Origin: Brevibacillus fluminis
GTDB taxonomy: Bacteria; Bacillota; Bacilli; Brevibacillales; Brevibacillaceae
Direction: 5' to 3'
Length of the DNA stretch: 64,000 nucleotides
NCBI RefSeq assembly: GCF_003710825.1
Contig: NZ_RHHQ01000006.1
Coordinates: 186,001-250,000 of the forward strand
Below the pieces are notes generated by a model. It did no database searches. It was not told where the DNA came from and worked only from the letters and a program-made list of their open reading frames with translations. Below are positions 19,107-28,770 of the stretch, piece after piece (within the stretch, counting starts at the first letter, position 1; the number at the start of each line of letters is the position of its first letter). The translations under genes and the position numbers were made by a program.

Positions 19107-19400
19107 ATGGATGCAGTTGCACAGCTTGCCGATAGGTTGACCGAATGGAGCGAACGGCTTTTGGTGAAAGGTCTGGCGAAAACGGATGCTAAGGACGTAG
19201 ATGAACTTCACGCCCTTTGTGATGAGGCAAGAGAGCTGGACATGGGCTTTCTCGCCTTGCTGCTCGAACAACTGGCGGAAGCGGGCGCCCGTTATGTCCG
19301 GGATAGCCGGGCCGATGTAGAGGAGCTGGTTCACCGTTATTTTTACTTGTGCCAGTATGTGAGCATGGCAGAGACGGGCGCTGAAGAGAACCAACCGTAA
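19107..19400 (+). CDS. Small helical protein at the end of the MoxR cassette
   Basis: A 97-residue acidic, all-helical protein with no known domain recognised. ATG 19107 has GGTGGAAGG upstream; GTG 19089 would add six residues. It begins 20 bases after the SWIM gene and a terminator follows, so it is the last gene of the operon. Sequence features are Leu/Ala/Glu-rich helices and a C-terminal YFYLCQYVSMAE segment. It may be a structural partner of the larger proteins, but this rests only on position. Confidence 0.65.
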   Translation: MDAVAQLADRLTEWSERLLVKGLAKTDAKDVDELHALCDEARELDMGFLALLLEQLAEAGARYVRDSRADVEELVHRYFYLCQYVSMAETGAEENQP

Positions 19401-19439
19401 CGGGCAAAACGGAAAACAAAACATGATGGGATGACAAGT

Positions 19440-19468
19440 GAGCTCCTGTGCGGACAGGGGCTCTTTTC
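19440..19468 (+). terminator. Intrinsic terminator of the MoxR cassette
   Basis: Stem GAGCTCCTGT / ACAGGGGCTC with a four-base loop, followed by four T. Confidence 0.75.
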
Positions 19469-19586
19469 TCTGGAAAGGCCTTATTTTTGCATGGAGGGGT
19501 TGCTGGGGAGAGGAATTGATTGTATGGTCGATAAAACACAGATGTCATAAAAATTTGTCTACGCGAGTTTCTGGGGGAGATGTTTT

Positions 19587-19913
19587 TTGTTTGCAGCGAT
19601 CGTTTTATTTCTGGTAGCTGGCCTGGCTGAAATCGGCGGCGGCTATTTGGTGTGGCTGTGGCTGCGGGAAGGCAAGCCGATGTGGTTTGGCATTGTGGGC
19701 AGCATTATCTTAATTGCATATGGCATCATCCCAACGATGCAAACCTTTCCGTCGTTTGGCAGGGTGTATGCGGCCTATGGTGGCGTCTTTATCGTGCTGG
19801 CTGTTCTTTGGAGCTGGTGGGTCGATCGAAAGGTACCGGATGCTTACGACTGGGCGGGAGCGGCTTTTTGCATTGTAGGCGTGTCGATCATGCTGTGGGC
19901 GCCGCGGCACTAA
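19587..19913 (+). CDS. ynfA: YnfA-family (UPF0060) small membrane protein
   Basis: A 108-residue protein with four transmembrane helices covering almost its whole length. It matches the YnfA/UPF0060 family: AEIGGGYLVWLWLREGKP near the N terminus, FGRVYAAYGGVFI in the middle, and AAFCIVGVSIMLWAPR at the end. The family resembles small multidrug resistance proteins, but substrate evidence is limited. TTG 19587 is the likely start, behind GGGGGAGA. It is monocistronic here. Confidence 0.9.
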   Translation: MFAAIVLFLVAGLAEIGGGYLVWLWLREGKPMWFGIVGSIILIAYGIIPTMQTFPSFGRVYAAYGGVFIVLAVLWSWWVDRKVPDAYDWAGAAFCIVGVSIMLWAPRH

Positions 19914-20415
19914 TCTGCGGCACGGCCGAATGCAGGCTCCCCCGCCAATTACAGCTATTGGACGGAGGGGAGGCTTCCTGCAATTCCTGAGGCGAAACCG
20001 AACCTAAACCGGTCCGTTTCTGTCCCGCTCATGCAAGCGATCCATCTGTGCTTTCCCAGCCTGCAAGACGCTGTTCCGAGCAGAGCTTATGGCGATTATT
20101 TGATACGCGAAAAGAAAATGAGATGAAGTTCGTTCCATATATAGTATGATGGAAGTAAAAAATATTTTCCTGGATGCGTTAAATGAGCACAGCGCGATCA
20201 TCCGGAGCAGAAATATACAGACAACCTTGAACGCCGGAATCGGGCAAACCACAATCCAATACTTACGTGTCTGACCGGACGGCACAATGGTTGGTACGGT
20301 AAACAGTGATGCCGGTGATGGGAATGTCATGGTGTTGAGTGCTTTTTGTATCGAAGGAGAGAAATACTTGGTGCGAGGAAGCCATATCGGTCTGCTTTAC
20401 ATAAGCGGCCCGATC
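19914..20415. other. 500-bp intergenic region, no supported gene
   Basis: Nothing recognisable. A 41-codon plus-strand frame near 20146-20270 and a 108-codon minus-strand frame have neither a ribosome binding site nor a recognisable product. The base composition is more AT-rich than the neighbours, and the tract could contain a decayed gene. Confidence 0.45.
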
Positions 20416-21033
20416 TTACGAAGAAAATTTCTCAGGTTCGTCTAGATTAGACGCTTTCGGAGTTTGAGGAGTCTCTTTGTAGTATTTATCCATCGTCTTG
20501 GCGGCTCCTGTCCAGCGGGAGAGCGCGGCCAGAGCGCCGAAGATGCCTTTTTGCAGGAAGCGCGGCAAGTACGGGACATAAAATTCACCCAGTTCAAACA
20601 GCGTCCCTAGGAGCAACGGGTTTTTCGGTAAATAAATTTTTAGCAGCGGATTGTAGTAGCTGCGTCCATCCGTATCCAAGCCATACCCGCAGCGGACGAA
20701 AGCCTCGAATGTGTCGGCAGGGCGGATTTCGGCGGTGAAGCTAACGAATTGGTCGGTATTGTTCCAGAAGCCATGCGTGTGATCTTTCGGGACGACGGCC
20801 ACGTCGCCTTTTTTCAGCGGGATTTTTTTTTCGTCCAAAGTGACGTCCAGAACGCCTGTCAGCCCTTCAAATGTTTCGACAAATGCGGTATGGTAGTGGA
20901 GAAAGATACCGTTATTTGGGGGCAAATCCGTGCGGAACAGCAAGTACTCACCATTGGTTTCATCAGTTGTTTTGATGAATGTGACAGATTCCCCCGTCGT
21001 CGGGTTGCCGACGGTTCGACTCAAGCTGGACAT
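20416..21033 (-). CDS. Cupin-domain protein
   Basis: A 205-residue protein. The first 120 residues form a cupin barrel with metal-ligand motifs HYHTAFVETFEGLTGVLDV (motif 1) and PLKKGDVAVVPKDHTHGFWN (motif 2). The C-terminal part has a hydrophobic stretch (about residues 140-170) that could sit on the membrane. The ATG is preceded by GGAGGA. No substrate can be assigned. It is divergent from the giant kinase gene and stands alone. Confidence 0.8.
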   Translation of the reverse strand: MSSLSRTVGNPTTGESVTFIKTTDETNGEYLLFRTDLPPNNGIFLHYHTAFVETFEGLTGVLDVTLDEKKIPLKKGDVAVVPKDHTHGFWNNTDQFVSFTAEIRPADTFEAFVRCGYGLDTDGRSYYNPLLKIYLPKNPLLLGTLFELGEFYVPYLPRFLQKGIFGALAALSRWTGAAKTMDKYYKETPQTPKASNLDEPEKFSS

Positions 21034-21169
21034 GGTTCATTCCTCCAATATGGGATGGGATGGCATGGTGTCTTGAACTTTTTGTCATAATAGTTTTACT
21101 ATAAATTATTCGACATTAATAGACAATAAATACATAATGTATGATGGCAAAAAATGTGGAGTTGATAGC

Positions 21170-24100
21170 ATGAATGATAGGATTGTCGTTCCCGGTTATA
21201 AGATTACGGACAGAATCTCCAAGAATAGCAACCAGCTTGTTTATCGGGGCATCAGGATAGAGGATCAGCTGCCTGTCATTTTAAAAATGCCAAAAGAAGG
21301 CTATCCCGCAAAAAAGCTCAAGCATGAATTTCATATTTTGCAATCTCTGCATACGACAGCCGTCACGAATGTTGTTGAATATATCAATGTCGGAAGAGAC
21401 AGCGTCCTAGTGATGGAGGATCACGGTGGGGTGCCGCTCGATCTGTTTTTAAAGATGAAGCGACCTTCGATTAAAGAGATCATCTCCATTTGCATTCGGA
21501 TCGCCCGCTGTATCGGTGAAACCCATCAGCAGCACATCATCCACAAGGACATCAATCCTACTAACATACTCATTCGACCGGATTCGCTCGGGATCAAGCT
21601 CGGCGGATTCGGCAGTGCGACCCGGCTTGCAGAAGAATATCAGAGCGTATTGAATCAAAGGGAGCTGGCTGCAAGCTCACCTTATGTGTCTCCTGAGCTG
21701 ACGGGCCGTATGAACCGCTCGCTTGACTATCGAACCGACTTTTACTCCTTTGGCATCGTCGCCTATGAGATGTTGACAGGGTTTCCGCCGTTTTTGTCCA
21801 CAGATTTGCTAGAGATGGTGCACGCTCATATCGCGCTTGCGCCGATTCCACCCCATGAACTGAATCAGGCCGTACCAGGCGTCCTTTCGGAAATTGTGCT
21901 CAAATGTTTGGCTAAAAACGCGGAAGACCGTTACCTCAGCATTTCTGGCTTGATCGCCGATTTGCAGCAATGTCTGCACCTGCTGGTCGAGACCGGAAAA
22001 GTCGAGCCGTTCCCCATTGCCATGCAGGATCAGACGGATCGATTGATCATTCCACAAAAGCTGTATGGGCGCAAGCAAGAGGTGCAAAAGCTGGCTGACG
22101 CGTTTGGGCAGGTGGCAAATGGCGCTATGCGCTTCATTCTGGTCAGCGGCAGCGCAGGTGTTGGCAAATCAGCACTGGTCAATGAGGTGCAAAAATCGCT
22201 CTACACGGGCAAGGGCCGCTTTGTTCGAGGCAAGTATGATCAGCTAAAGCGGGAGATTCCGTACTCAGCACTGCTGCAAGCCTTCCAGGAATTGATTCAG
22301 CAGCTCTTGATGGAGGAGGAAGCTGAGCTTGCGATTTGGCGGGAAGCGATTCTCGATGCGATGCAAGGGCTCGGACAAGTCATCGTCGAGGTAATCCCCC
22401 AGCTGGAAAAAGTCATCGGCAAGCAGCCGTCCGTGCCGGAGCTGCTCCCGGCTGAAGCCAAAAACCGGTTTCAATTTATGATGCAGCGCTTTATTCGCGT
22501 TTTGGCTCGACCCGACCATCCTCTGGTACTGTTTCTCGACGATTTGCAGTGGGCGGACACCGCATCGCTTCTGCTGATTCAGGAGCTGTACAAAGATTTA
22601 CAAATGAACCACCTGCTATTAATTGGCGCCTATCGTTCCCAGGAGGGCACGACGAATCCAGCCTTCCTGACGATCCTAAACGAGCTCGACTGGCAGGATG
22701 CGATCATCGACCGTATTCAGCTGAGGCCGCTTGACGTGACACAGATCAATCAGCTTTTGGCGGATACGCTTCGTCTCGAACCGCTTTACACGATGCCGCT
22801 GGCCAAAATCATGGTGCAAAAAACAGAGGGGAACCCGTTTTTTGCCAGACAGTTCCTTAAATCGCTCTATGACAGCCAGCTTCTGACCTTCCGGCATGAA
22901 GAGCGGTGCTGGCTGTGGGATGTCGATCAGATCGAGCGTCTCAGCACGGCGGACAATGTCGCCCAGTTTCTCGTTGACAAGGTGCTGCAGCTTCCCCACA
23001 GCACGCAAAGGCTGCTTGCCTATGCTGCCTGCTTGGGCAACACCTTTTTCCTCGATATGTTGGCCGCGGCAAGCTCGCAGGAGGAACTGGACGCCGCGCA
23101 GCAGCTATGGCCGGCCATTTTGGAAGGGCTGCTCTATCCCCTAGAAGGGGAACAGCATATCGCCTATATGGCAGATGCGCTTGACGACTTTGAGGATACG
23201 CCGAAAGTGCAATTCGTGTTCGTGCATGACCGGATTCAGCAAGCTGCTTATTCGCTGCTTGGTGCAGACGAGCAGAAAAGCGCCCATCTCATTCTCGGCA
23301 AAATGTTGGAACATCTGTATTTCACGGTGAAATCAGACGACTACCTGTTCGAGATGTGCGACCATTTCAGCAAAGCCGACGATTTGCTCGAGGAGCGGGA
23401 TGCCCGGCTTCGCGTGGCGCGCTATCACCTGATGGCAGGGCAAAAGGCGAAAAGCTCGACGGCGTATGATGCCGCCCTGCAATATTTGAAGCGCGGAGCC
23501 AAATTGCTTCCCGCCGATGCCTGGCGAGCAGATTACCCGCTTACAATCGAGCTTTACACGCTCTTGGCGGAAGCCGAGTATTTGTGCAAAAACTTTGCGG
23601 AAGCGGAGCGGTTGTTCCGAATCGTTTTGGATAACGCTAAAACCGCGCTGGAGCGCGTACGCGTTTTGGAAATTCAAATCCATATGTATACGGCACTGGC
23701 AAATTTTCCGCTTGTGGTGGAAATCGCCAATGATGCGCTGAGCCAGTTGAACGTGCGCATTCCAGCGGCCCCGGGAAAGCTTGATTTGCTCAGAGAAATG
23801 CTACAGATCAAGCGGAGATTGGGCACACGCAACGTCGAGCGGCTGCTCGATCTACCGCATGTCCCGGAAGAAAGCTATAAAGTAGCGATGAACATCATCA
23901 GCTATGCCGGTCCGTCTTCGTACTTCGTCAACCAGAACTGGTTTGCGCTGACGATCCTGCGCGTGCTTAACCTCTCGCTTGTTCACGGCAATTGCGTTGC
24001 TTCCGCCAACGGGTACACCGGATACGGCATCGTGCTCTGCAATAAATTTTCCCAATACAAGTCTGGACATGATCTCGGGAGACTGGGGTGCCAGATCGCG

Positions 24101-27100
24101 GAGAAATTCCAGGATCCCCTTGCCATGACGAAAGCGTACGGCGCATTCGCGATCATGATCAACCATTGGCGCAATCATGCTAAAACAAATATTCCGCTGT
24201 TGAAAACAGCCATCCAGCATGGGCTTGAGAGCGGGGGCAACATTTATGTCGCCTATAATTCCCTCGGCTTGCTTGACGCCATGTTTTTCTGCGGCACCTC
24301 GCTTGACGAGCTAGGCAAGCAGCTGCGCCTTTATGCCGAATTGATCCGGCAGGTGAAGGTTGTCGACCATGACGACCGCGTGCTGTTGCTGCATCAATTC
24401 CTCGACTGTCTGACTCTCTGGAAGCAGGATCGCACTGTATTCGCAGGTCACGGGTTCGATGAATCGGCCTATGTGCTGGATCTGCATGCGGACAGCAACG
24501 GATACAAGCGGTACATTTACCACTTTTATAAAATGCACGCCTGCTACTTGTTCGAGCAGTATGCGCAAGCAGCGGCCTTATCGATTGAGGCTGAACAGTG
24601 GATTGAGACGGTCAATGGCCAGCTGCTAGCGGCGCAGCATTACTTCATGCAAAGCCTGGCGCTCACCACACTGTACGAAACCGCCAATCAGGAAGATCGC
24701 ACTCTTTACCGGAAAAAAATCAAAGTCAATTTGAGCAAGATGAAGCGCTGGGCCGAGAATAGCCCGGAAAACTTCTTACACAAGCAGCAGCTGATGGCAG
24801 CGGAGTGGGCACGTGTGCGCGGGAAAAACCAAGAGGCCTCGAATTTGTATGAACGTTCGATCCAAGCGGCGAGACAAGCGGGCTTTGTGCAAAATGAAGC
24901 GATCGCATGTGAGTGTGCAGCCAAATTTTCGCTGTCAATCGGACTTACGACGCTGGCCAAAGTGTACATGACCGAAGCGTATGATGCCTATCTCATGTGG
25001 GGCGCTGTGGCGAAAGCGGCTGATCTGGAAGAAAAGTATGCCGATTTGTTGTACCGCAGCCAATCAAAAGCGTCAGACCGTCCGGTTGAATCGATCATCG
25101 AGATTGCCGCCGCGATGGCTTCTTCGCCCGTAAACACGCAGCGTCCCGCCGCAAACATTCTCGACTTGATGACGGTCATCAAAGCTTCGCAGGCCATGGC
25201 GAGCGAAATCAAGCTGGAGAATCTGCTGGAAACGATGCTCGGTACGGTCATCAGCAGTGCGGGCGCGCAAAAAGGGCTGCTGATTTTGAAAAACGAGGCG
25301 GAATGGCTGATCGAAGCCGCCGGCTATGTGGGCAAAGACATGGAAATCATGCAATCGATTCCGTATGACCAGAGCGGTTTGCTCTGCGTGTCGATCGTCA
25401 ATTATGCGATCCGGACGGAGGAGATGGTGGTGCTGCATGATGCTTCGCGCGACGAGCGCTACCAGAAGGACGCCTACATTGCACAGATCAAGCCCAAGTC
25501 GGTTCTCTGCGCACCATTGTGGAAGCAAGGCAAAATGATCGGGATTCTCTATCTGGAAAATAACATAGCGTCCCATGTTTTCAATGAAGGTCGGACTGAG
25601 CTCTTGCGCCTGATTTTTTCCCAGATTGCGATTTTCATCGAAAATGCCCGCTTGTACCATCGCCTTGAAGTGTGGAATCATTCGCTCGAAAAAATGGTCG
25701 CGGAGCGGACTGGCGAAATTCAGAAGCTTTTGCAGGACAACAAAAATTTGCTGAACCATGCGGGCCAGGGCTTTCTGCTATTTAGCGACAATCTGGTCGT
25801 CCATTCTGAATACAGCCGCGAATGTTTGCGGATTTTTGGCAAGGAAATCGCTGGTATAGCGGTATCTGAGCTCTTATACCCGGATCACCAGGAAGAGCGG
25901 ATGTTCATCGAATCGCTTCTGCACAAATACTTTGAAACGAAGAACATCATGCAAAAGGAATTGTATCTGACCTTGATGCCGCAGGAGATTACGGTAAACC
26001 AGCTGCCGGTGAAGCTGGAGTGCAGACCGATCCATGATGCCGGGGAGGCGCAGATCGGCCTGATGCTCATCCTTACTGACTTAAGCGAGAAGCGCGCGCT
26101 GGAAAATAAAATGGAGCAAGATTTGCAGATTTTGAAAATGGTCGTGTCGGTCGTGACCAACATTGAGCTGTTTCAGGCTGCAACGCGCCAGTTTGAGGCG
26201 TTTTTCAAGCATGAATGGGAAAGCTTCTTCGCCAATGTCAATGGCGGCAAAGAGCGGTTGTTCGAGCTGATCGGCAGACTACATCAGTTCAAAGGGGATT
26301 TCAGCCAATTCCATCTGCTGCATACGCCGCAGAAGCTGCACGATTTGGAGACTGAGCTATTCGAGTGCATACGTCAAAACGACCCAGACGCGCTAGCGAG
26401 ACTCGGGGCTGCGATCGAACCGAATGCCGTCCTACAGGTGATGGAGCAGGACATGCAGATGCTCAGGCAAAGGCTTGGGTACGGGTTTTGGGAAAGCAAA
26501 GAGCAGGCTGTGTCGTTTAGCCAAGACCGTTGGAAGCTGTTTTGTGATAAGCTGGTAGCCCGCATGCATGTGGAAGGCGATGAGGAGCTGTACCGTGCGC
26601 TTCAAGAGCTGCAGCACCGCCCTGTCGGCGAGCTGTTCACCCGTTACACCGATACGGTCACCCAATGGGCGGTCCGCTTAGGGAAGCATGTGTCCCCACT
26701 CAAAATCGAGTGCGATGAGCTGTGGGTCAATCCGGACCGATTCGCTAGCTTTGTCAGCTCGCTCGTCCATGTATTCCGCAATGCAGTCGACCACGGGATC
26801 GAGGATGAGGAGGAGCGGCTTGCGCAGGACAAGGAGCTGTGGGGCAGTATTCGCTGCACGATCAAGCAGGAAGCGGACCGATTGGTGATCGCGATCGCGG
26901 ATGACGGTCGGGGCATCGATTTGGAGCAGGTCAAGAGCAACTGGCTAAAACGAAACGGCGTCGGTTTTGTCGATGCGCCGGTCTGGAGTGAGCAGGAATG
27001 GCTGGCTAAACTGTTCGCGGATGATTTCTCCTTGAAAAACGAGGTCAGCGAAATGTCAGGCCGCGGTATGGGTCTTGCCGTCGTCAAGCGGGAGCTGGAG

Positions 27101-27178
27101 CAGCTTGGCGGCCACGTTGAAGTCAAAACGCGCAAAGGCGAAGGGACAAGCTTTAATTTTTACGTGCCGCTGGATTAG
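21170..27178 (+). CDS. Giant multidomain signalling protein: protein kinase-like / AAA / helical repeats / GAF / CheA-like HATPase
   Basis: About 2002 residues. ATG 21170 follows GGAG by eight bases; an upstream ATG has none. Domains in order: Ser/Thr kinase fold (about 5-280) with ILK lysine and HKDINPTNIL catalytic loop (about 122-131), but the DFG motif reads GFG (LGGFGSA, about 144), losing the Mg-binding Asp. An AAA/STAND-type ATPase follows with Walker A GSAGVGKSA (about 326) and Walker B VLFLDDLQWAD (about 455). Then come long helical repeats (about 690-1320), GAF (about 1340-1490), a PAS-like region, an HPt-like helix with LHQFKGD (His about 1705), and a CheA-type ATPase with FRNAVDHGIE (about 1868) and SGRGMGLAVVK. 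The layout resembles the dual-kinase proteins of cyanobacteria. Confidence 0.88.
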   Translation: MNDRIVVPGYKITDRISKNSNQLVYRGIRIEDQLPVILKMPKEGYPAKKLKHEFHILQSLHTTAVTNVVEYINVGRDSVLVMEDHGGVPLDLFLKMKRPSIKEIISICIRIARCIGETHQQHIIHKDINPTNILIRPDSLGIKLGGFGSATRLAEEYQSVLNQRELAASSPYVSPELTGRMNRSLDYRTDFYSFGIVAYEMLTGFPPFLSTDLLEMVHAHIALAPIPPHELNQAVPGVLSEIVLKCLAKNAEDRYLSISGLIADLQQCLHLLVETGKVEPFPIAMQDQTDRLIIPQKLYGRKQEVQKLADAFGQVANGAMRFILVSGSAGVGKSALVNEVQKSLYTGKGRFVRGKYDQLKREIPYSALLQAFQELIQQLLMEEEAELAIWREAILDAMQGLGQVIVEVIPQLEKVIGKQPSVPELLPAEAKNRFQFMMQRFIRVLARPDHPLVLFLDDLQWADTASLLLIQELYKDLQMNHLLLIGAYRSQEGTTNPAFLTILNELDWQDAIIDRIQLRPLDVTQINQLLADTLRLEPLYTMPLAKIMVQKTEGNPFFARQFLKSLYDSQLLTFRHEERCWLWDVDQIERLSTADNVAQFLVDKVLQLPHSTQRLLAYAACLGNTFFLDMLAAASSQEELDAAQQLWPAILEGLLYPLEGEQHIAYMADALDDFEDTPKVQFVFVHDRIQQAAYSLLGADEQKSAHLILGKMLEHLYFTVKSDDYLFEMCDHFSKADDLLEERDARLRVARYHLMAGQKAKSSTAYDAALQYLKRGAKLLPADAWRADYPLTIELYTLLAEAEYLCKNFAEAERLFRIVLDNAKTALERVRVLEIQIHMYTALANFPLVVEIANDALSQLNVRIPAAPGKLDLLREMLQIKRRLGTRNVERLLDLPHVPEESYKVAMNIISYAGPSSYFVNQNWFALTILRVLNLSLVHGNCVASANGYTGYGIVLCNKFSQYKSGHDLGRLGCQIAEKFQDPLAMTKAYGAFAIMINHWRNHAKTNIPLLKTAIQHGLESGGNIYVAYNSLGLLDAMFFCGTSLDELGKQLRLYAELIRQVKVVDHDDRVLLLHQFLDCLTLWKQDRTVFAGHGFDESAYVLDLHADSNGYKRYIYHFYKMHACYLFEQYAQAAALSIEAEQWIETVNGQLLAAQHYFMQSLALTTLYETANQEDRTLYRKKIKVNLSKMKRWAENSPENFLHKQQLMAAEWARVRGKNQEASNLYERSIQAARQAGFVQNEAIACECAAKFSLSIGLTTLAKVYMTEAYDAYLMWGAVAKAADLEEKYADLLYRSQSKASDRPVESIIEIAAAMASSPVNTQRPAANILDLMTVIKASQAMASEIKLENLLETMLGTVISSAGAQKGLLILKNEAEWLIEAAGYVGKDMEIMQSIPYDQSGLLCVSIVNYAIRTEEMVVLHDASRDERYQKDAYIAQIKPKSVLCAPLWKQGKMIGILYLENNIASHVFNEGRTELLRLIFSQIAIFIENARLYHRLEVWNHSLEKMVAERTGEIQKLLQDNKNLLNHAGQGFLLFSDNLVVHSEYSRECLRIFGKEIAGIAVSELLYPDHQEERMFIESLLHKYFETKNIMQKELYLTLMPQEITVNQLPVKLECRPIHDAGEAQIGLMLILTDLSEKRALENKMEQDLQILKMVVSVVTNIELFQAATRQFEAFFKHEWESFFANVNGGKERLFELIGRLHQFKGDFSQFHLLHTPQKLHDLETELFECIRQNDPDALARLGAAIEPNAVLQVMEQDMQMLRQRLGYGFWESKEQAVSFSQDRWKLFCDKLVARMHVEGDEELYRALQELQHRPVGELFTRYTDTVTQWAVRLGKHVSPLKIECDELWVNPDRFASFVSSLVHVFRNAVDHGIEDEEERLAQDKELWGSIRCTIKQEADRLVIAIADDGRGIDLEQVKSNWLKRNGVGFVDAPVWSEQEWLAKLFADDFSLKNEVSEMSGRGMGLAVVKRELEQLGGHVEVKTRKGEGTSFNFYVPLD

Positions 27179-27200
27179 TTGCAGCAGTGCTGGTTCAAAA

Positions 27201-27230
27201 GAAACCGGAGGTGTACCCCTCCGGTTTTTT
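27201..27230 (+). terminator. Intrinsic terminator
   Basis: Stem AAACCGGAGG / CCTCCGGTTT followed by a T run, 22 bases after the giant kinase stop. Confidence 0.9.
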
Positions 27231-27335
27231 GTACCCCAAATCGCTTGCAGACGGGGTGTGTCTGGCGCTTATGTGCGCGGCGTGCTACGATTTGTTTATC
27301 TTGACATAAGGAAAAATTCGGAAGGAGTGATCGAT

Positions 27336-28175
27336 TTGAAAGGCATCATTTGCATTACGGGAGCGTCATCCGGGATCGGGCTGGCCACCGCCTTGAAACT
27401 GGCGCGCGAAGGCTTTACGGTGTATGCTGGCACGCGGCAATTGCAAAGAGAGCTGGAAACGCATAAGGACATAGAAAACCTCCATTTCCTCGAGATGGAT
27501 GTAACCAAGCCAGATACGCTGCGTCAAGCATTTTCCGCAATTGAGCAAAGGCATGGGCATCTGGATGTGCTGTTCGCGAACGCGGGCTACGGTTTTTTAA
27601 AAGCGTTGGGGCAGGCCTCGATGCAAGAAATCAAGGATGTGTTCGAAACGAATTTTTTCGGGGTGATCCATACGATTCAGCTTGCCGAGCCCTTGCTGCG
27701 CAAGGCGGATGCTGGCTATATCATCGCCACCTCCAGCGTGGGTGGACTGGTCGGTCAGCCACTCAATGAAGTTTACTGTGCAAGCAAATTTGCGCTTGAA
27801 GGCTTGCTTGAGAGCATGGCGACGTATTACAAGCCGACTTTCAATATCGACATTACCCTCTTGGAGCCGGGTGCCATCGCCACCAATTTCGGCAGCACCG
27901 TGCAGCGAAACATCGAAGAAACAGGCGGCATTCCAGACGATGTGTACAAGCCGATCGCTGACGCATATTTAGGGACATATGCCAAGCGTAACACCGCGCC
28001 GCAGACCGCTGAATCAGTAGCGGAAGTTGTGTTGGGTCTGCTTCAAATGGAGACGAAGCCGCTGCGCGTCCGCACCTCGGACGCAGCCGAAGCGTTTGCT
28101 GCCCACAAGACTGCTGCGGACCCGATGGGATTGGAAGGAACAGCGAAGATTCGCAAGCTACTCTTGGGGTTGTGA
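27336..28175 (+). CDS. Short-chain dehydrogenase/reductase
   Basis: A 279-residue classical SDR: TGASSGIG nucleotide-binding motif (residues 8-15), NAGYG, the catalytic Ser in ATSSVGG, and YCASK (Tyr147/Lys151). GTRQ after the second strand suggests NADP(H). TTG 27336 was chosen because GGAAGGAG lies seven bases upstream; the longer frame runs back into the giant kinase gene. Substrate unknown. It stands alone between two terminators. Confidence 0.9.
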   Translation: MKGIICITGASSGIGLATALKLAREGFTVYAGTRQLQRELETHKDIENLHFLEMDVTKPDTLRQAFSAIEQRHGHLDVLFANAGYGFLKALGQASMQEIKDVFETNFFGVIHTIQLAEPLLRKADAGYIIATSSVGGLVGQPLNEVYCASKFALEGLLESMATYYKPTFNIDITLLEPGAIATNFGSTVQRNIEETGGIPDDVYKPIADAYLGTYAKRNTAPQTAESVAEVVLGLLQMETKPLRVRTSDAAEAFAAHKTAADPMGLEGTAKIRKLLLGL

Positions 28176-28213
28176 TCCGTAGTATTTTGGCAGCGTCGCC
28201 TTGGTGTTTGCAG

Positions 28214-28255
28214 AAAAAAACCAGCCTCCCGTAAAACAGTGCGGGAAGGCTGGTT
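28214..28255 (-). terminator. Intrinsic terminator for the CheY-like gene
   Basis: Arms AACCAGCC and GGCTGGTT, plus CCCG/CGGG, with a seven-T run on the minus strand. Confidence 0.85.
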
Positions 28256-28260
28256 TGATG

Positions 28261-28617
28261 TTACAGGACGTTTGCCATTGCGCCAAGCAGCTTGTCTTCA
28301 TCGACCGGCTTGGTAATATAATCGCTTGCGCCTGCTTTAATCGCTTCAAACACAAGCGGCTTCAATCCGTATGTGCTAACGATGATGATTTTGGCAGCAT
28401 GGTTTTCTTTCACAATCAGTTTAACGGTTTCGATGCCGTTCAGCTCCGGCATGTTGATGTCCATCGTGATCAAATCCGGCCGGTGCGTCAAGTATTGATG
28501 GTACGCTTCATAGCCGGTCGTAGCTTCTGCAATGACTTGATGTCCAGCTCGTTCGAGCGTCTGCTTTATGTATTCTCTGACTACTACAGAGTCATCTGCG
28601 ATCAGGATGCGAGCCAT
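28261..28617 (-). CDS. Stand-alone CheY-like response regulator
   Basis: A single 118-residue receiver domain without an output domain. It has IADDS at the acidic pocket, Asp53 as phospho-acceptor in TMDINMP, the Ser/Thr switch residue in IIVSTYG and Lys103 in YITKPVD. The ATG has GAGGAGG upstream. Such CheY proteins act by protein contact. No chemotaxis genes are visible in the window. The nearest histidine-kinase-type module is the CheA-like end of the giant kinase 1.1 kb upstream, a plausible partner that is not proven. Confidence 0.92.
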   Translation of the reverse strand: MARILIADDSVVVREYIKQTLERAGHQVIAEATTGYEAYHQYLTHRPDLITMDINMPELNGIETVKLIVKENHAAKIIIVSTYGLKPLVFEAIKAGASDYITKPVDEDKLLGAMANVL

Positions 28618-28770
28618 AGGACCTCCTCAGGTATCATACTGGTAGAATGAGATGGGATAACGGTAATGTTACCATATCATTGGAGAGAAAAAAGTAGCAA
28701 GAAAAAAATGGTTACCCTCAGTCTAATGGATGACTCGTTTTCTTGAAATGAGCATCTAGCAGGAGACAGC

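Noticed and set aside
20004..20330. A 108-codon minus-strand frame and a 41-codon plus-strand frame in the YnfA-cupin gap.
   Set aside because: Neither has a ribosome binding site or family resemblance; treated as non-coding or decayed.
28261..28617. A chemotaxis cluster.
   Set aside because: Only a lone CheY; no receptor, CheW, CheB or CheR genes in the window.
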